From Bacillota bacterium (GTDB lineage Bacteria > Bacillota_I > Bacilli_A > RF39 > UBA660), in the NCBI GenBank assembly GCA_023430885.1, contig JAEYYH010000043.1, positions 1 through 25,065 on the forward strand: DNA of 25,065 nucleotides, in the 5' to 3' direction. Of this stretch, positions 1-5,872 are shown in pieces. Under the pieces are notes generated by a model, which saw only the letters and a program-made list of their open reading frames with translations, ran no database searches and was not told the origin of the DNA. Each line of letters starts with the position of its first letter. Positions within the stretch are counted from its first letter, which is position 1. A program made the translations under genes and the position numbers.

Positions 1-235
1 GCCCAGTAGGTCCCGTAGGTCCAAATGAACCAATAGGTCCAGTAGGTCCAGTAGGCCCAGATGGACCAGTTAAACCAGTAGGTCCGGTAGGTCCAGTAGG
101 TCCAGTTGGCCCCGTAGGCCCGGTAGGTCCGCCAGAAGGTCCAGTAGGTCCAGTTGGTCCTACAACACAGCAACAAACAGGTTTACATTTTTTATCTCTT
201 TCAATTTTTTTTAAAGCGTCTTCATATATACTCAT
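1..235 (-). CDS. Collagen-like Gly-Pro-Thr repeat protein (3' part outside window)
   Basis: The minus-strand reading frame starts at 235 behind an AAGGAGGA ribosome binding site (about 241-248) and runs off the left edge, so only 78 codons are visible. Residues 1-25 are a charged segment (MSIYEDALKKIERDKK) followed by a cysteine cluster, CKPVCCC, at 17-23. From residue 26 the protein is a collagen-type Gly-X-Y repeat, mostly GPT with GPS, GLT, GPI and GSF variants. The repeat register is broken once by a single extra glycine (GPS-G-GPT, near residue 35). No signal peptide is visible. Such proteins in Bacillota form triple-helical surface or spore-coat filaments. The Cys cluster could crosslink chains or anchor the trimer, which is inference. 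The DNA repeats with a 9-base period, so length changes by slippage are likely. The C-terminal domain is unknown. Confidence 0.85.
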   Translation of the reverse strand, partial: MSIYEDALKKIERDKKCKPVCCCVVGPTGPTGPSGGPTGPTGPTGPTGPTGPTGLTGPSGPTGPTGPIGSFGPTGPTG

Positions 236-336
236 TCTATTCCTCCTTACTATTATAAAATATGTATATTAATTAGTTTGGAATAAACAATATATAACGA
301 AATAAAAAACTTTTCTAATTATGTCTACTAATTTGA

Positions 337-369
337 ACAAAAAAATATGCTTTTATAAAAAGCATATTT
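337..369 (-). terminator. Intrinsic terminator of the 375-785 gene
   Basis: Twelve-base arms at 343-354 and 358-369 are perfectly complementary with a 3-base loop. On the minus strand they are followed by a run of T (complement of the A run 339-345). The terminator lies just past the stop of the minus-strand gene and separates it from the collagen-like gene. Confidence 0.75.
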
Positions 370-374
370 AATAT

Positions 375-785
375 TTATTTTTTCTTTAATTGTTTTTTCA
401 ACTGACGAGCAGAGATTTTACCATTAGTTTTACTTTCTGAATAATATGGTACTAGCGATTCTGAATCTACAAATATGCTATCTTTACAATGAGCATGGGT
501 TGACATTATTATTCCACCTAGATAAAATCCATCTTTCGTAGTTGTATTTAGTACTTTTAAATGATCAAGAATGGAATTTAAGTTTTCTAAATCAACAAAA
601 CCACCATTTTTAAGTTTAATTAAAATAGCATTTTCTTTATAAAGTTCATCTTCTTTTTCAATATACCCGAAAGAGTCGCTACAAATGCATTCGTCTCCAA
701 TAAAAGTTCCACTGCTAAAAGTAGTATGATTTACATACTTAGTACATCTATTAATATTACCAATAAATATTTGATCTGTTTTCAT
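375..785 (-). CDS. Hypothetical protein, 136 aa
   Basis: This is a 136-residue protein with no family I recognise. It starts at 785 behind a good GGGAGG site (reverse complement of 789-798) and ends in TAA. It has no membrane segment or signal peptide. The N-terminal half contains four cysteines and glycines in short beta-like stretches (residues 1-60), including CICSDSFGYIE. The middle (about 60-80) looks helical, and the last 18 residues are strongly basic (ARQLKKQLKKK), which could suggest nucleic acid or membrane-surface contact. It is transcribed divergently from the tatD-family gene, has its own extended -10 promoter and is followed by a strong terminator, so it is a single-gene unit. 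Function unknown. Confidence 0.75.
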   Translation of the reverse strand: MKTDQIFIGNINRCTKYVNHTTFSSGTFIGDECICSDSFGYIEKEDELYKENAILIKLKNGGFVDLENLNSILDHLKVLNTTTKDGFYLGGIIMSTHAHCKDSIFVDSESLVPYYSESKTNGKISARQLKKQLKKK

Positions 786-808
786 CCAAATCCTCCCTTA
801 TTAATTTA

Positions 809-817
809 ATTATAGCA
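809..817 (-). promoter_or_regulatory. Extended -10 promoter for the 375-785 gene
   Basis: On the minus strand the sequence reads TGCTATAAT (TG at 817-816, TATAAT at 814-809), a consensus extended -10 element. There is no clear -35. The start codon at 785 is about 24 bases downstream with the ribosome binding site between. Confidence 0.6.
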
Positions 818-863
818 TAAAATTACATGTATGAATAAATTATGTAAAAACAAAGCTTTTAGT

Positions 864-892
864 TTGAAAAAAATAAGTATTCGTGTTAATAT
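864..892 (+). promoter_or_regulatory. Sigma-A type promoter for the TatD-family gene
   Basis: TTGAAA (864-869), a 17-base spacer and TAATAT (887-892) lie 40 bases before the start codon at 932. The element is divergent from the minus-strand promoter at 809-817. Confidence 0.65.
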
Positions 893-931
893 GTAGGAAG
901 AAAAGATATAGTAATTAAAGGAAGTGATTGT

Positions 932-1675
932 ATGATAGATAGTCATATGCATATTAACAGTTATTTTAATAATAATGGCGATATTGATAAGGTTAATAAT
1001 AATGATCGCTTGGAAAAAGTTATTAATGTTGGGTTGGATATTAACACATCCAAAGAAATAACATCAATGGCAATTAATAACGATAAAATGTACACAGCAA
1101 TAGGTATTCATCCTCTTTATATAAAAGATAATGAACCTGAGGATTTATTTGGTCTGGTTAATGATAAGGTAGTAGCAATAGGTGAAATAGGTTTAGATAG
1201 TACAGAAGATAATTTTTTAAAACAAAGAGAGTATCTAATTATACAAATATATATTGCTAATGTACTACGCCTTCCTGTTATTATTCATTCTAAAAACAGT
1301 AATGAAGAAATAGTAAGTATATTTAGAAATGTAGTAAAACCAAAATATGGATGTGTATTTCACTGTTTTCAACCTGATATAGATACTATGGCTTATTTAA
1401 TTTCTAACGGATACCATATTTCTTTTGCGGGTCCTATCACATATAAGACTGCTAAAAAATCTTTAGAAATAGTAAGAGAAGTTCCTAAAGAATTATTTTT
1501 AGTTGAGACTGATAGCCCTTACATGACTCCAGAACCACATCGAGCAGAAACTAATAATTCAAATAATTTAAAATATATTATATCTAAAATAGCTGATATA
1601 AAAGGTATGAGTTTTGAAGAAGTAGAAGAATTAACAACTGAAAATGCTAAAAGATTATTTAAAAGAATGTTATAA
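932..1675 (+). CDS. tatD: TatD family metal-dependent DNase/hydrolase
   Basis: The 247-residue protein has the TatD amidohydrolase-fold metal site throughout: HMH at residues 5-7, the Glu in GEIGLD (E85), IIHS (H119), HCF (H144) and ETDSPYMTPEPHR (D194). TatD proteins are cytoplasmic Mg-dependent 3'-5' exonucleases or nucleases linked to DNA repair and turnover, and length is normal for the family. Some usual positions differ: HSRD is HSKN here, and the Arg-Gly after PEPHR is Ala-Glu, so substrate preference could differ. The start is set by GGAAGTGA a few bases upstream. The gene has its own promoter, and an extended -10 overlapping its stop codon may drive the next gene. Confidence 0.9.
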   Translation: MIDSHMHINSYFNNNGDIDKVNNNDRLEKVINVGLDINTSKEITSMAINNDKMYTAIGIHPLYIKDNEPEDLFGLVNDKVVAIGEIGLDSTEDNFLKQREYLIIQIYIANVLRLPVIIHSKNSNEEIVSIFRNVVKPKYGCVFHCFQPDIDTMAYLISNGYHISFAGPITYKTAKKSLEIVREVPKELFLVETDSPYMTPEPHRAETNNSNNLKYIISKIADIKGMSFEEVEELTTENAKRLFKRML

Positions 1676-1676
1676 T
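1668..1676 (+). promoter_or_regulatory. Candidate extended -10 element at the end of the tatD gene
   Basis: TGTTATAAT (TATAAT at 1671-1676) overlaps the tatD stop codon. It sits 20 bases before the next start codon, which would leave a very short leader. No -35 is evident. Confidence 0.35.
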
Positions 1677-1695
1677 ATATACAAAGAGGTGGCAT

Positions 1696-2001
1696 ATGAA
1701 AAAAGAAATTAATACTTTAAAAAAACTAAGAATTTATTTTAAAACAATGCAAGATAAAAAAGAAGCAGCAAGGCAAGAAGAAAAAAGAACAACCATAGTT
1801 TTGTTAGATAGAGCTTGGACCGAAGTTCAAATTAAAGATTATAACTGCATGCTTATAGCTAATTCAGCAGGTTGGATAGGTGGCAATTATACTGAACGTG
1901 ATATAAAAGCTTCAATTTTAAGAGACAGCGCGCACTTATTTACAGAAGAAGAATATACAGAGTTATATAATAAAATTTACCCAAAAGAAAAGATTAAATA
2001 A
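1696..2001 (+). CDS. Hypothetical protein, 101 aa
   Basis: I do not recognise this small protein. Residues 1-35 are a lysine- and glutamate-rich helix (MKKEINTLKKLRIYFKTMQD and on), probably a coiled coil. Residues 36-75 form a compact segment with TTIVLLDRAWTEVQ, CMLIANSAGWIGGNYT and a following helix. The tail (FTEEEYTELYNKIYPK) is acidic and aromatic. There is no signal peptide or membrane segment. The AAGAGGTGG ribosome binding site is well placed. The gene lies 20 bases after tatD and is closed by a strong terminator overlapping its own stop codon. Confidence 0.75.
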   Translation: MKKEINTLKKLRIYFKTMQDKKEAARQEEKRTTIVLLDRAWTEVQIKDYNCMLIANSAGWIGGNYTERDIKASILRDSAHLFTEEEYTELYNKIYPKEKIK

Positions 2002-2012
2002 TAATCTTTTTT
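1988..2012 (+). terminator. Intrinsic terminator overlapping the stop of the 101-aa gene
   Basis: Nine-base perfect arms at 1988-1996 and 2002-2010 with a 5-base loop are followed by T (2007-2012). The TAA stop lies in the loop. Confidence 0.75.
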
Positions 2013-2045
2013 AAATACGATATAAAGAAAAGAAAGGTGATAGTA

Positions 2046-2456
2046 ATGTACTCAGTTAGATTAACAAAATACTATTCTTCAAATAAAATTAGTGAAGGAA
2101 CTTCAATATCTACTAGTATTCAAATAGTAAAAGGCTATGATAAAGTTAATAAAAAAGAACTTGGAAATAAAATAGTTAAACATTTATACTATAGTGGCGA
2201 AAATTTAGAAGTTAAAGAAAAGGTTATTATTAATGAAATAAATAACTATAAAGAAATAATGCATAATTTAGATAATTTAAATCTACATAAATTAAAGAAT
2301 AATTATTATACTGATAAATGTCCAGAATGTTTAGAACACTGGGAACTTGAATATGATATGTTTAAAATAGTAGGAACATATAATAATTATATTAAAAAGT
2401 TAAAAAAAGTAGAGGATATAATAGATTTCAATAGCATTATCAATAATATAATTTAA
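2046..2456 (+). CDS. Hypothetical protein, 136 aa
   Basis: The frame is open from a GTG at 2037, but the AAAGGTG ribosome binding site overlaps that codon and sits 6 bases before the ATG at 2046, so I take 2046 as the start. The 136-residue protein is not recognised. It has a polar beta-like N-terminus (YSVRLTKYYSSNKISEGTS), a central helical region and one CPEC pair at about residues 91-94 followed by LEHWELEYDMFKIVG. That is half of a zinc-ribbon knuckle with no second pair visible. There is no membrane segment. It lies 16 bases before rdgB and is probably co-transcribed with it. Confidence 0.7.
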   Translation: MYSVRLTKYYSSNKISEGTSISTSIQIVKGYDKVNKKELGNKIVKHLYYSGENLEVKEKVIINEINNYKEIMHNLDNLNLHKLKNNYYTDKCPECLEHWELEYDMFKIVGTYNNYIKKLKKVEDIIDFNSIINNII

Positions 2457-2472
2457 TAAAGAAGAGGTATGT

Positions 2473-3045
2473 ATGATTTTAGCAACAAATAATAAAGGTA
2501 AACTAAGAGAAATAAAAGCGATATTAAATGAATATGAAATTAAATCATTAGAAGAAGTAAATATAAATATTGAAGTAGATGAAGATCAAGATAGTTTTTA
2601 TGGCAATGCTTTAAAAAAAGCCAAAGAAATATATGAAGTTGCTAAAGAACCTACTATTGCAGATGATAGTGGATTATGTATAGATTACTTTAATGATTGG
2701 CCAGGAGTTTATACAGCAAGGTTTTTAGGTGAGAACACAACTGCTGAAGAACGTAATAACTATATTATTGAAAAAATGCAAGACTTAAAAGGTGAAGATA
2801 GAAAAGCACATATTGTTTGCAATTTAGTATATTTTGATGGTAAAAATACCATACTAGGAGAAGGAATTTTATATGGTAAAATAGCTGATTCTAGGTGTGG
2901 TTCAAATGGTTTTGGCTTTGATGAAATATTTGAATTAGATAATGGTAAAACACTTGCAGAACTACCTATGAATGAAAAAAATACCTTAAGTGCTAGATAT
3001 CTAGCAACTTTAGATTTGAAAGAGAAATTAAAAGAACTAAATTAG
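2473..3045 (+). CDS. rdgB: RdgB/HAM1 non-canonical purine NTP pyrophosphatase (XTP/dITP diphosphatase)
   Basis: The 190-residue protein of the Ham1/RdgB family hydrolyses dITP, ITP and XTP to monophosphates and pyrophosphate, keeping deaminated purines out of DNA and RNA. The N-terminal ATNNKGKLREI (residues 4-14) is the substrate-phosphate motif. ADDSGL (63-68) is the metal/catalytic motif, followed by WPGVYTARF. GSNGFGFDEIF (143-153) is the base-binding motif. The usual C-terminal SHR motif, which contributes to nucleobase recognition, reads SAR here (LSARYLA, 172-178), so the histidine is missing. Length is normal. GAAGAGG sets the start. It follows the 136-aa unknown gene closely and ends at a short hairpin with an eight-T tract. 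Confidence 0.93.
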   Translation: MILATNNKGKLREIKAILNEYEIKSLEEVNINIEVDEDQDSFYGNALKKAKEIYEVAKEPTIADDSGLCIDYFNDWPGVYTARFLGENTTAEERNNYIIEKMQDLKGEDRKAHIVCNLVYFDGKNTILGEGILYGKIADSRCGSNGFGFDEIFELDNGKTLAELPMNEKNTLSARYLATLDLKEKLKELN

Positions 3046-3053
3046 TTTTTTTT
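3032..3053 (+). terminator. Weak intrinsic terminator after rdgB
   Basis: Five perfect pairs (3035-3039 with 3043-3047), extended by one G-T wobble and an A-T pair, precede eight T (3046-3053). The hairpin overlaps the stop codon. Confidence 0.5.
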
Positions 3054-3055
3054 CT

Positions 3056-3083
3056 TTGAAAAAAACCATAAATATGATAAACT
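3056..3083 (+). promoter_or_regulatory. Promoter of the ABC-F gene
   Basis: TTGAAA (3056-3061), a 16-base spacer and TAAACT (3078-3083), with an extended TG at 3075-3076, directly follow the rdgB terminator T tract. The start codon is 23 bases downstream. Confidence 0.55.
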
Positions 3084-3106
3084 ATTACAAGCGAGGAAGT
3101 GATTAG

Positions 3107-4705
3107 ATGTTAAAAGCAAGCAATATAGGTTTAAGATTTAATACAAGAGTATTATTTGATAATGTTAATATAGAATTTAAAGATGATAACTGTTATGGAA
3201 TAATTGGTGCAAATGGAGCAGGCAAATCAACATTTTTAAAAATATTAAGTGGTGAAATAGATTCAACTAAAGGCGAAGTTATTTTAGGTAAAAACGAAAG
3301 ATTATCTACTTTAAGACAAAATCATAATGAGTTTGATGAATTTCAAGTACTTGAAACAGTTATAATGGGAGATGCTAAATTATATAGCATCATGAAAGAA
3401 AAAGAAGAACTATATATGAAGGAAGACTTCTCTATGGAAGATGGTATGAAAGTTGCGGAACTTGAAGAAGAATTTGCTTCTTTAAATGGATGGCAAGCAG
3501 AAAGCGATGCTTCACAACTTCTTGCAGGTCTTGGCATTAAAACTGAAAAACTTGAAATGAAAATGGGCGAATTAAAAGATAGTGAAAAAGTAAAAGTATT
3601 ATTAGCTAGAGCTATATTTGGTAACCCAGATGTATTACTACTAGATGAACCAACAAATGGTCTTGATAGTAAAAGCATTATGTGGTTAGAAGAGTTCTTA
3701 ATTAACTTTAAAAATACTGTATTAGTAGTATCACATGATAGACATTTCTTAAATAAAGTATGTACACATATGGTAGATATAGATTTCGAAAAAGTAACTT
3801 TATTTGTAGGAAACTATGACTTCTGGTATGAATCAAGTCAATTAATACAAAGACAAATGAAAGATTCTAACAAGAAGAAAGAAGAAAAAATAAAAGAACT
3901 AGAAGAATTTATTAGAAGATTTAGTGCCAATGCCTCTAAATCAAAACAAGCTACATCTAGAAAAAAATCACTTGATAAAATAGTACTTGATGATATTATG
4001 CCATCAAGTAGGAAATATCCATATATTAATTTTGAAATAGATAAACCGCTTGGAAAAGAAGTAATATCTATGGAAAATATTAACTACAGTATTGATGGTA
4101 AAGTAATTATAAAAGATTTTAATCTTACACTTAGACCAGATGATAAAATAGTTTTAATAGGTAATAATGAAATAGCAAAAACAGCTTTATTAAATATTAT
4201 TTCTGGTAATCTTAAACCTGATTCAGGAATTATTAAATCTGGTTCGACAGTAAAAGTATCTTACTATGAAAAAAATCATGATAAATATTTTACTGAATCA
4301 ATAAACTTAATTGAATGGCTTAGAAATTATTCTGAAATAAAAGAAGAGTCATTTGTAAGAGGCTTTTTAGGAAGAATGTTATTTTCTGGTGAAGAATCAC
4401 TTAAAAAAGTTAACGTTTTATCTGGAGGAGAAAAAGTAAGATGTATGTTCTCAAAAGTAATGCTTGAAAAAGGCAATGTACTTTTACTAGATGAACCTAC
4501 AAATCATTTAGATATTGAATCTATAACAGCTTTAAATGAAGGACTAAAAAAATATGAAAGTACTTTAATTGTTTCTACGTTTGACCAAGAAATAATTGAT
4601 AGTGTTAGTAATAGATTAATAGAGATTAAACAAGATGGAACATATCTTGATAAGCAAATATCTTATGAAGAATATATTGAGAAATATGGACTAGATGAAA
4701 TCTAA
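3107..4705 (+). CDS. ABC-F family ATPase, YbiT-like branch
   Basis: The 532-residue soluble protein has two ABC ATPase domains and no membrane segment. ABC-F proteins bind the ribosome E site and adjust translation; the YbiT-like branch is not classically a drug-resistance group. NBD1 has Walker A GANGAGKST (34-42), Walker B LLLDEPTNGLD (177-187) and switch H210; its signature is GELKDSEK rather than LSGGQ. The linker (about 245-295) carries FSANASKSKQATSRKK, typical of ABC-F arms. NBD2 has an intact signature (LSGGEKVR, 438-445) and Walker B (LLLDEPTNHLD, 459-469). Its Walker A is altered to GNNEIAKT (352-359), and the switch histidine is lost (STFD, 490-493). Degenerate NBD2 Walker A motifs occur in related Firmicutes proteins, as I recall; the histidine loss looks less usual. 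Monocistronic, with its own promoter and terminator. Confidence 0.92.
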   Translation: MLKASNIGLRFNTRVLFDNVNIEFKDDNCYGIIGANGAGKSTFLKILSGEIDSTKGEVILGKNERLSTLRQNHNEFDEFQVLETVIMGDAKLYSIMKEKEELYMKEDFSMEDGMKVAELEEEFASLNGWQAESDASQLLAGLGIKTEKLEMKMGELKDSEKVKVLLARAIFGNPDVLLLDEPTNGLDSKSIMWLEEFLINFKNTVLVVSHDRHFLNKVCTHMVDIDFEKVTLFVGNYDFWYESSQLIQRQMKDSNKKKEEKIKELEEFIRRFSANASKSKQATSRKKSLDKIVLDDIMPSSRKYPYINFEIDKPLGKEVISMENINYSIDGKVIIKDFNLTLRPDDKIVLIGNNEIAKTALLNIISGNLKPDSGIIKSGSTVKVSYYEKNHDKYFTESINLIEWLRNYSEIKEESFVRGFLGRMLFSGEESLKKVNVLSGGEKVRCMFSKVMLEKGNVLLLDEPTNHLDIESITALNEGLKKYESTLIVSTFDQEIIDSVSNRLIEIKQDGTYLDKQISYEEYIEKYGLDEI

Positions 4706-4733
4706 TATTTATATATTTAAAAAAATATAAAAT

Positions 4734-4758
4734 AAAACTACACTATGTAGTTTTTTTT
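4734..4758 (+). terminator. Intrinsic terminator of the ABC-F gene
   Basis: Eight perfect pairs (4734-4741 with 4747-4754) with a 5-base loop are followed by a T run to 4758. The tRNA promoter begins at once afterwards. Confidence 0.8.
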
Positions 4759-4759
4759 G

Positions 4760-4768
4760 TGATAAAAT
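4760..4768 (+). promoter_or_regulatory. Extended -10 promoter for the tRNA pair
   Basis: TGATAAAAT (TAAAAT at 4763-4768) starts right after the terminator T tract and 12 bases before tRNA-Gln. There is no good -35. The same element recurs before the response regulator at 18677. Confidence 0.55.
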
Positions 4769-4780
4769 ATATTTATGTAT

Positions 4781-4855
4781 TGCCCCATGGCCAAGCGGTA
4801 AGGCTTTGGACTCTGACTCCAACATGCGTTAGTTCGAATCTAACTGGGGCAGCCA
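4781..4855 (+). tRNA. tRNA-Gln, anticodon CTG
   Basis: A full cloverleaf is visible: acceptor TGCCCCA/TGGGGCA, D arm GCC/GGC with the AAGCGGTAA loop, anticodon stem TTGGA/TCCAA around loop CTCTGAC (anticodon CTG), T arm GTTAG/CTAAC with TTCGAAT, discriminator G and an encoded CCA at 4853-4855. The weak first pair (T-A) is typical of glutamine tRNAs. It reads CAG codons. It is co-transcribed with the tRNA-Thr five bases downstream. Confidence 0.95.
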
Positions 4856-4860
4856 TATTT

Positions 4861-4933
4861 GCTAGAATAGCTCTAATGGTAGAGCAACTGTTTCGTAATC
4901 AGTAGGTTGTAGGTTCAAATCCTATTTCTAGCA
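4861..4933 (+). tRNA. tRNA-Thr, anticodon CGT
   Basis: The cloverleaf has acceptor GCTAGAA/TTCTAGC, D arm GCTC/GAGC, anticodon arm ACTGT/TCAGT around loop TTCGTAA (anticodon CGT), T arm GTAGG/CCTAT with TTCAAAT, and discriminator A. The last anticodon-stem pair (31-39) is a T-T mismatch. CCA is not fully encoded (CCG follows), unlike the neighbouring tRNA-Gln, so the end must be completed by the CCA-adding enzyme. It reads ACG codons. Confidence 0.93.
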
Positions 4934-4944
4934 CCGACGAAAAC

Positions 4945-4975
4945 AACTTGCGTAATAATTGCAAGTTTTATTTTA
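4945..4975 (+). terminator. Intrinsic terminator of the tRNA operon
   Basis: Seven perfect pairs (AACTTGC 4945-4951 with GCAAGTT 4961-4967) with a 9-base loop precede a T-rich tail. Confidence 0.75.
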
Positions 4976-5042
4976 TATAAAAATAATTACCACATAAGAA
5001 ATATAATATATGTATAATAAGCTTATTAAGGAGGTTTTGCCC

Positions 5043-5753
5043 ATGTCAAAATTTATAAATAAATTTAGTATACCTAGAGAACTAGTTAGAGTTGGTGTGT
5101 TGACCAAAGATGCTATTTTTAATAAAAGTTGGATAACTACTAACTTGATATTGAGTGCAAAAGAAATAGAAAATTTGCCATACCATGTACTTTTTTCATC
5201 TAATGTAAAATATATAAGAGGTATAATATTTGGAGTCGATCAAGATCAAATGGCTTTAGATTTAATTAATACATCAGATATTAATTATCCAGCAATGAAT
5301 ATTACACCAAATCTACAAGAACAACAAGAAAAATATGATGATTTTGCTATTGCGGATAATTATCCACTTGCTTCTTTATTAGAATATTTAAATTTTCCAG
5401 AGGAATTAACAGTAGATGATTTAAAAAAACTACGTCAAATTTTAACTAGCACGCGAGAATTAACAAAATTAGCCATTCCATATTCTTATGGAAAGATCGA
5501 TACAAAATCAACAAATATATTAGATTATGAGCAACAACCAAAATTGGCTGGTAGCTATTATAAATTTATAGTAGAAAAAAATTCTGATAGTGAAAGATGT
5601 CATTTTGATAAAACCGTTCCTGATAAAATAGAACAGCAAATATATCCGGCAGCTACATTTGAATTGCTAATTAGAAATCAAAAATTAGGTTATAAAGCAA
5701 CTGGTAAATCAGAATATGTTGCTGCTGAAAAAAAGTTAGTAAGAAAATTTTGA
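5043..5753 (+). CDS. Hypothetical protein, 236 aa
   Basis: The frame is open from an ATG at 5010, but AAGGAGG at 5028-5034 lies 8 bases before the ATG at 5043, so 5043 is the likely start (MSKFINKFSIPRELVRVG). I do not recognise the family. There is no signal peptide or membrane helix. The protein looks mixed alpha/beta: beta-rich about residues 15-65, helical about 75-155 with LTVDDLKKLRQIL, then a polar segment with one cysteine. It ends in TGA, the only TGA stop in the window; reading through would add only seven codons before a TAG. It lies after the tRNA terminator and before a kinase-fold gene with its own promoter, so a shared role is not shown. Confidence 0.75.
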   Translation: MSKFINKFSIPRELVRVGVLTKDAIFNKSWITTNLILSAKEIENLPYHVLFSSNVKYIRGIIFGVDQDQMALDLINTSDINYPAMNITPNLQEQQEKYDDFAIADNYPLASLLEYLNFPEELTVDDLKKLRQILTSTRELTKLAIPYSYGKIDTKSTNILDYEQQPKLAGSYYKFIVEKNSDSERCHFDKTVPDKIEQQIYPAATFELLIRNQKLGYKATGKSEYVAAEKKLVRKF

Positions 5754-5820
5754 AATATTATAAATGGATTTTAGTATAAAAGATAAGCATTGCTCTAATA
5801 AAAAAGTATTAAAATTGAAT

Positions 5821-5852
5821 TTGACATTTAATACCACCTTTGGTAGTATAAC
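5821..5852 (+). promoter_or_regulatory. Promoter with a dyad operator between -35 and -10, for the kinase-like gene
   Basis: A perfect TTGACA (5821-5826) is followed after 20 bases by TATAAC (5847-5852). The long spacer holds the inverted repeat ATACCACC-TTT-GGTAGTAT (5831-5849; arms match at 7 of 8 positions). A dyad in a 19-20 base spacer is the layout of MerR-family-activated promoters. An alternative -10, TAGTAT at 5844, would give a normal 17-base spacer with the dyad acting as a repressor site. GGGGG before the ATG at 5873 is the ribosome binding site. Confidence 0.6.
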
Positions 5853-5872
5853 ACATATATAAGGGGGTAATT

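Noticed and set aside
1..160. Short-period direct repeats that could be taken for a CRISPR array or satellite
   Set aside because: The 9-base period is explained by Gly-Pro-Thr codons in an open frame with a good start; there are no spacers of constant length.
3343..3678. Minus-strand open frames inside the ABC-F, acyl ligase, PlsC and reductase genes
   Set aside because: They lie fully within well-supported plus-strand genes, lack ribosome binding sites and show no recognisable domain.
4781..4935. tRNA pair as an integration site for a mobile element carrying the next three orphan genes
   Set aside because: No integrase, no repeat of a tRNA 3' end downstream and no change in base composition were seen.
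5826..5850. FapR or FabT operator before the kinase-like gene
   Set aside because: The dyad ATACCACC-TTT-GGTAGTAT only loosely resembles FapR sites, and the downstream gene is not a fatty acid gene; it is not repeated before the acyl ligases.
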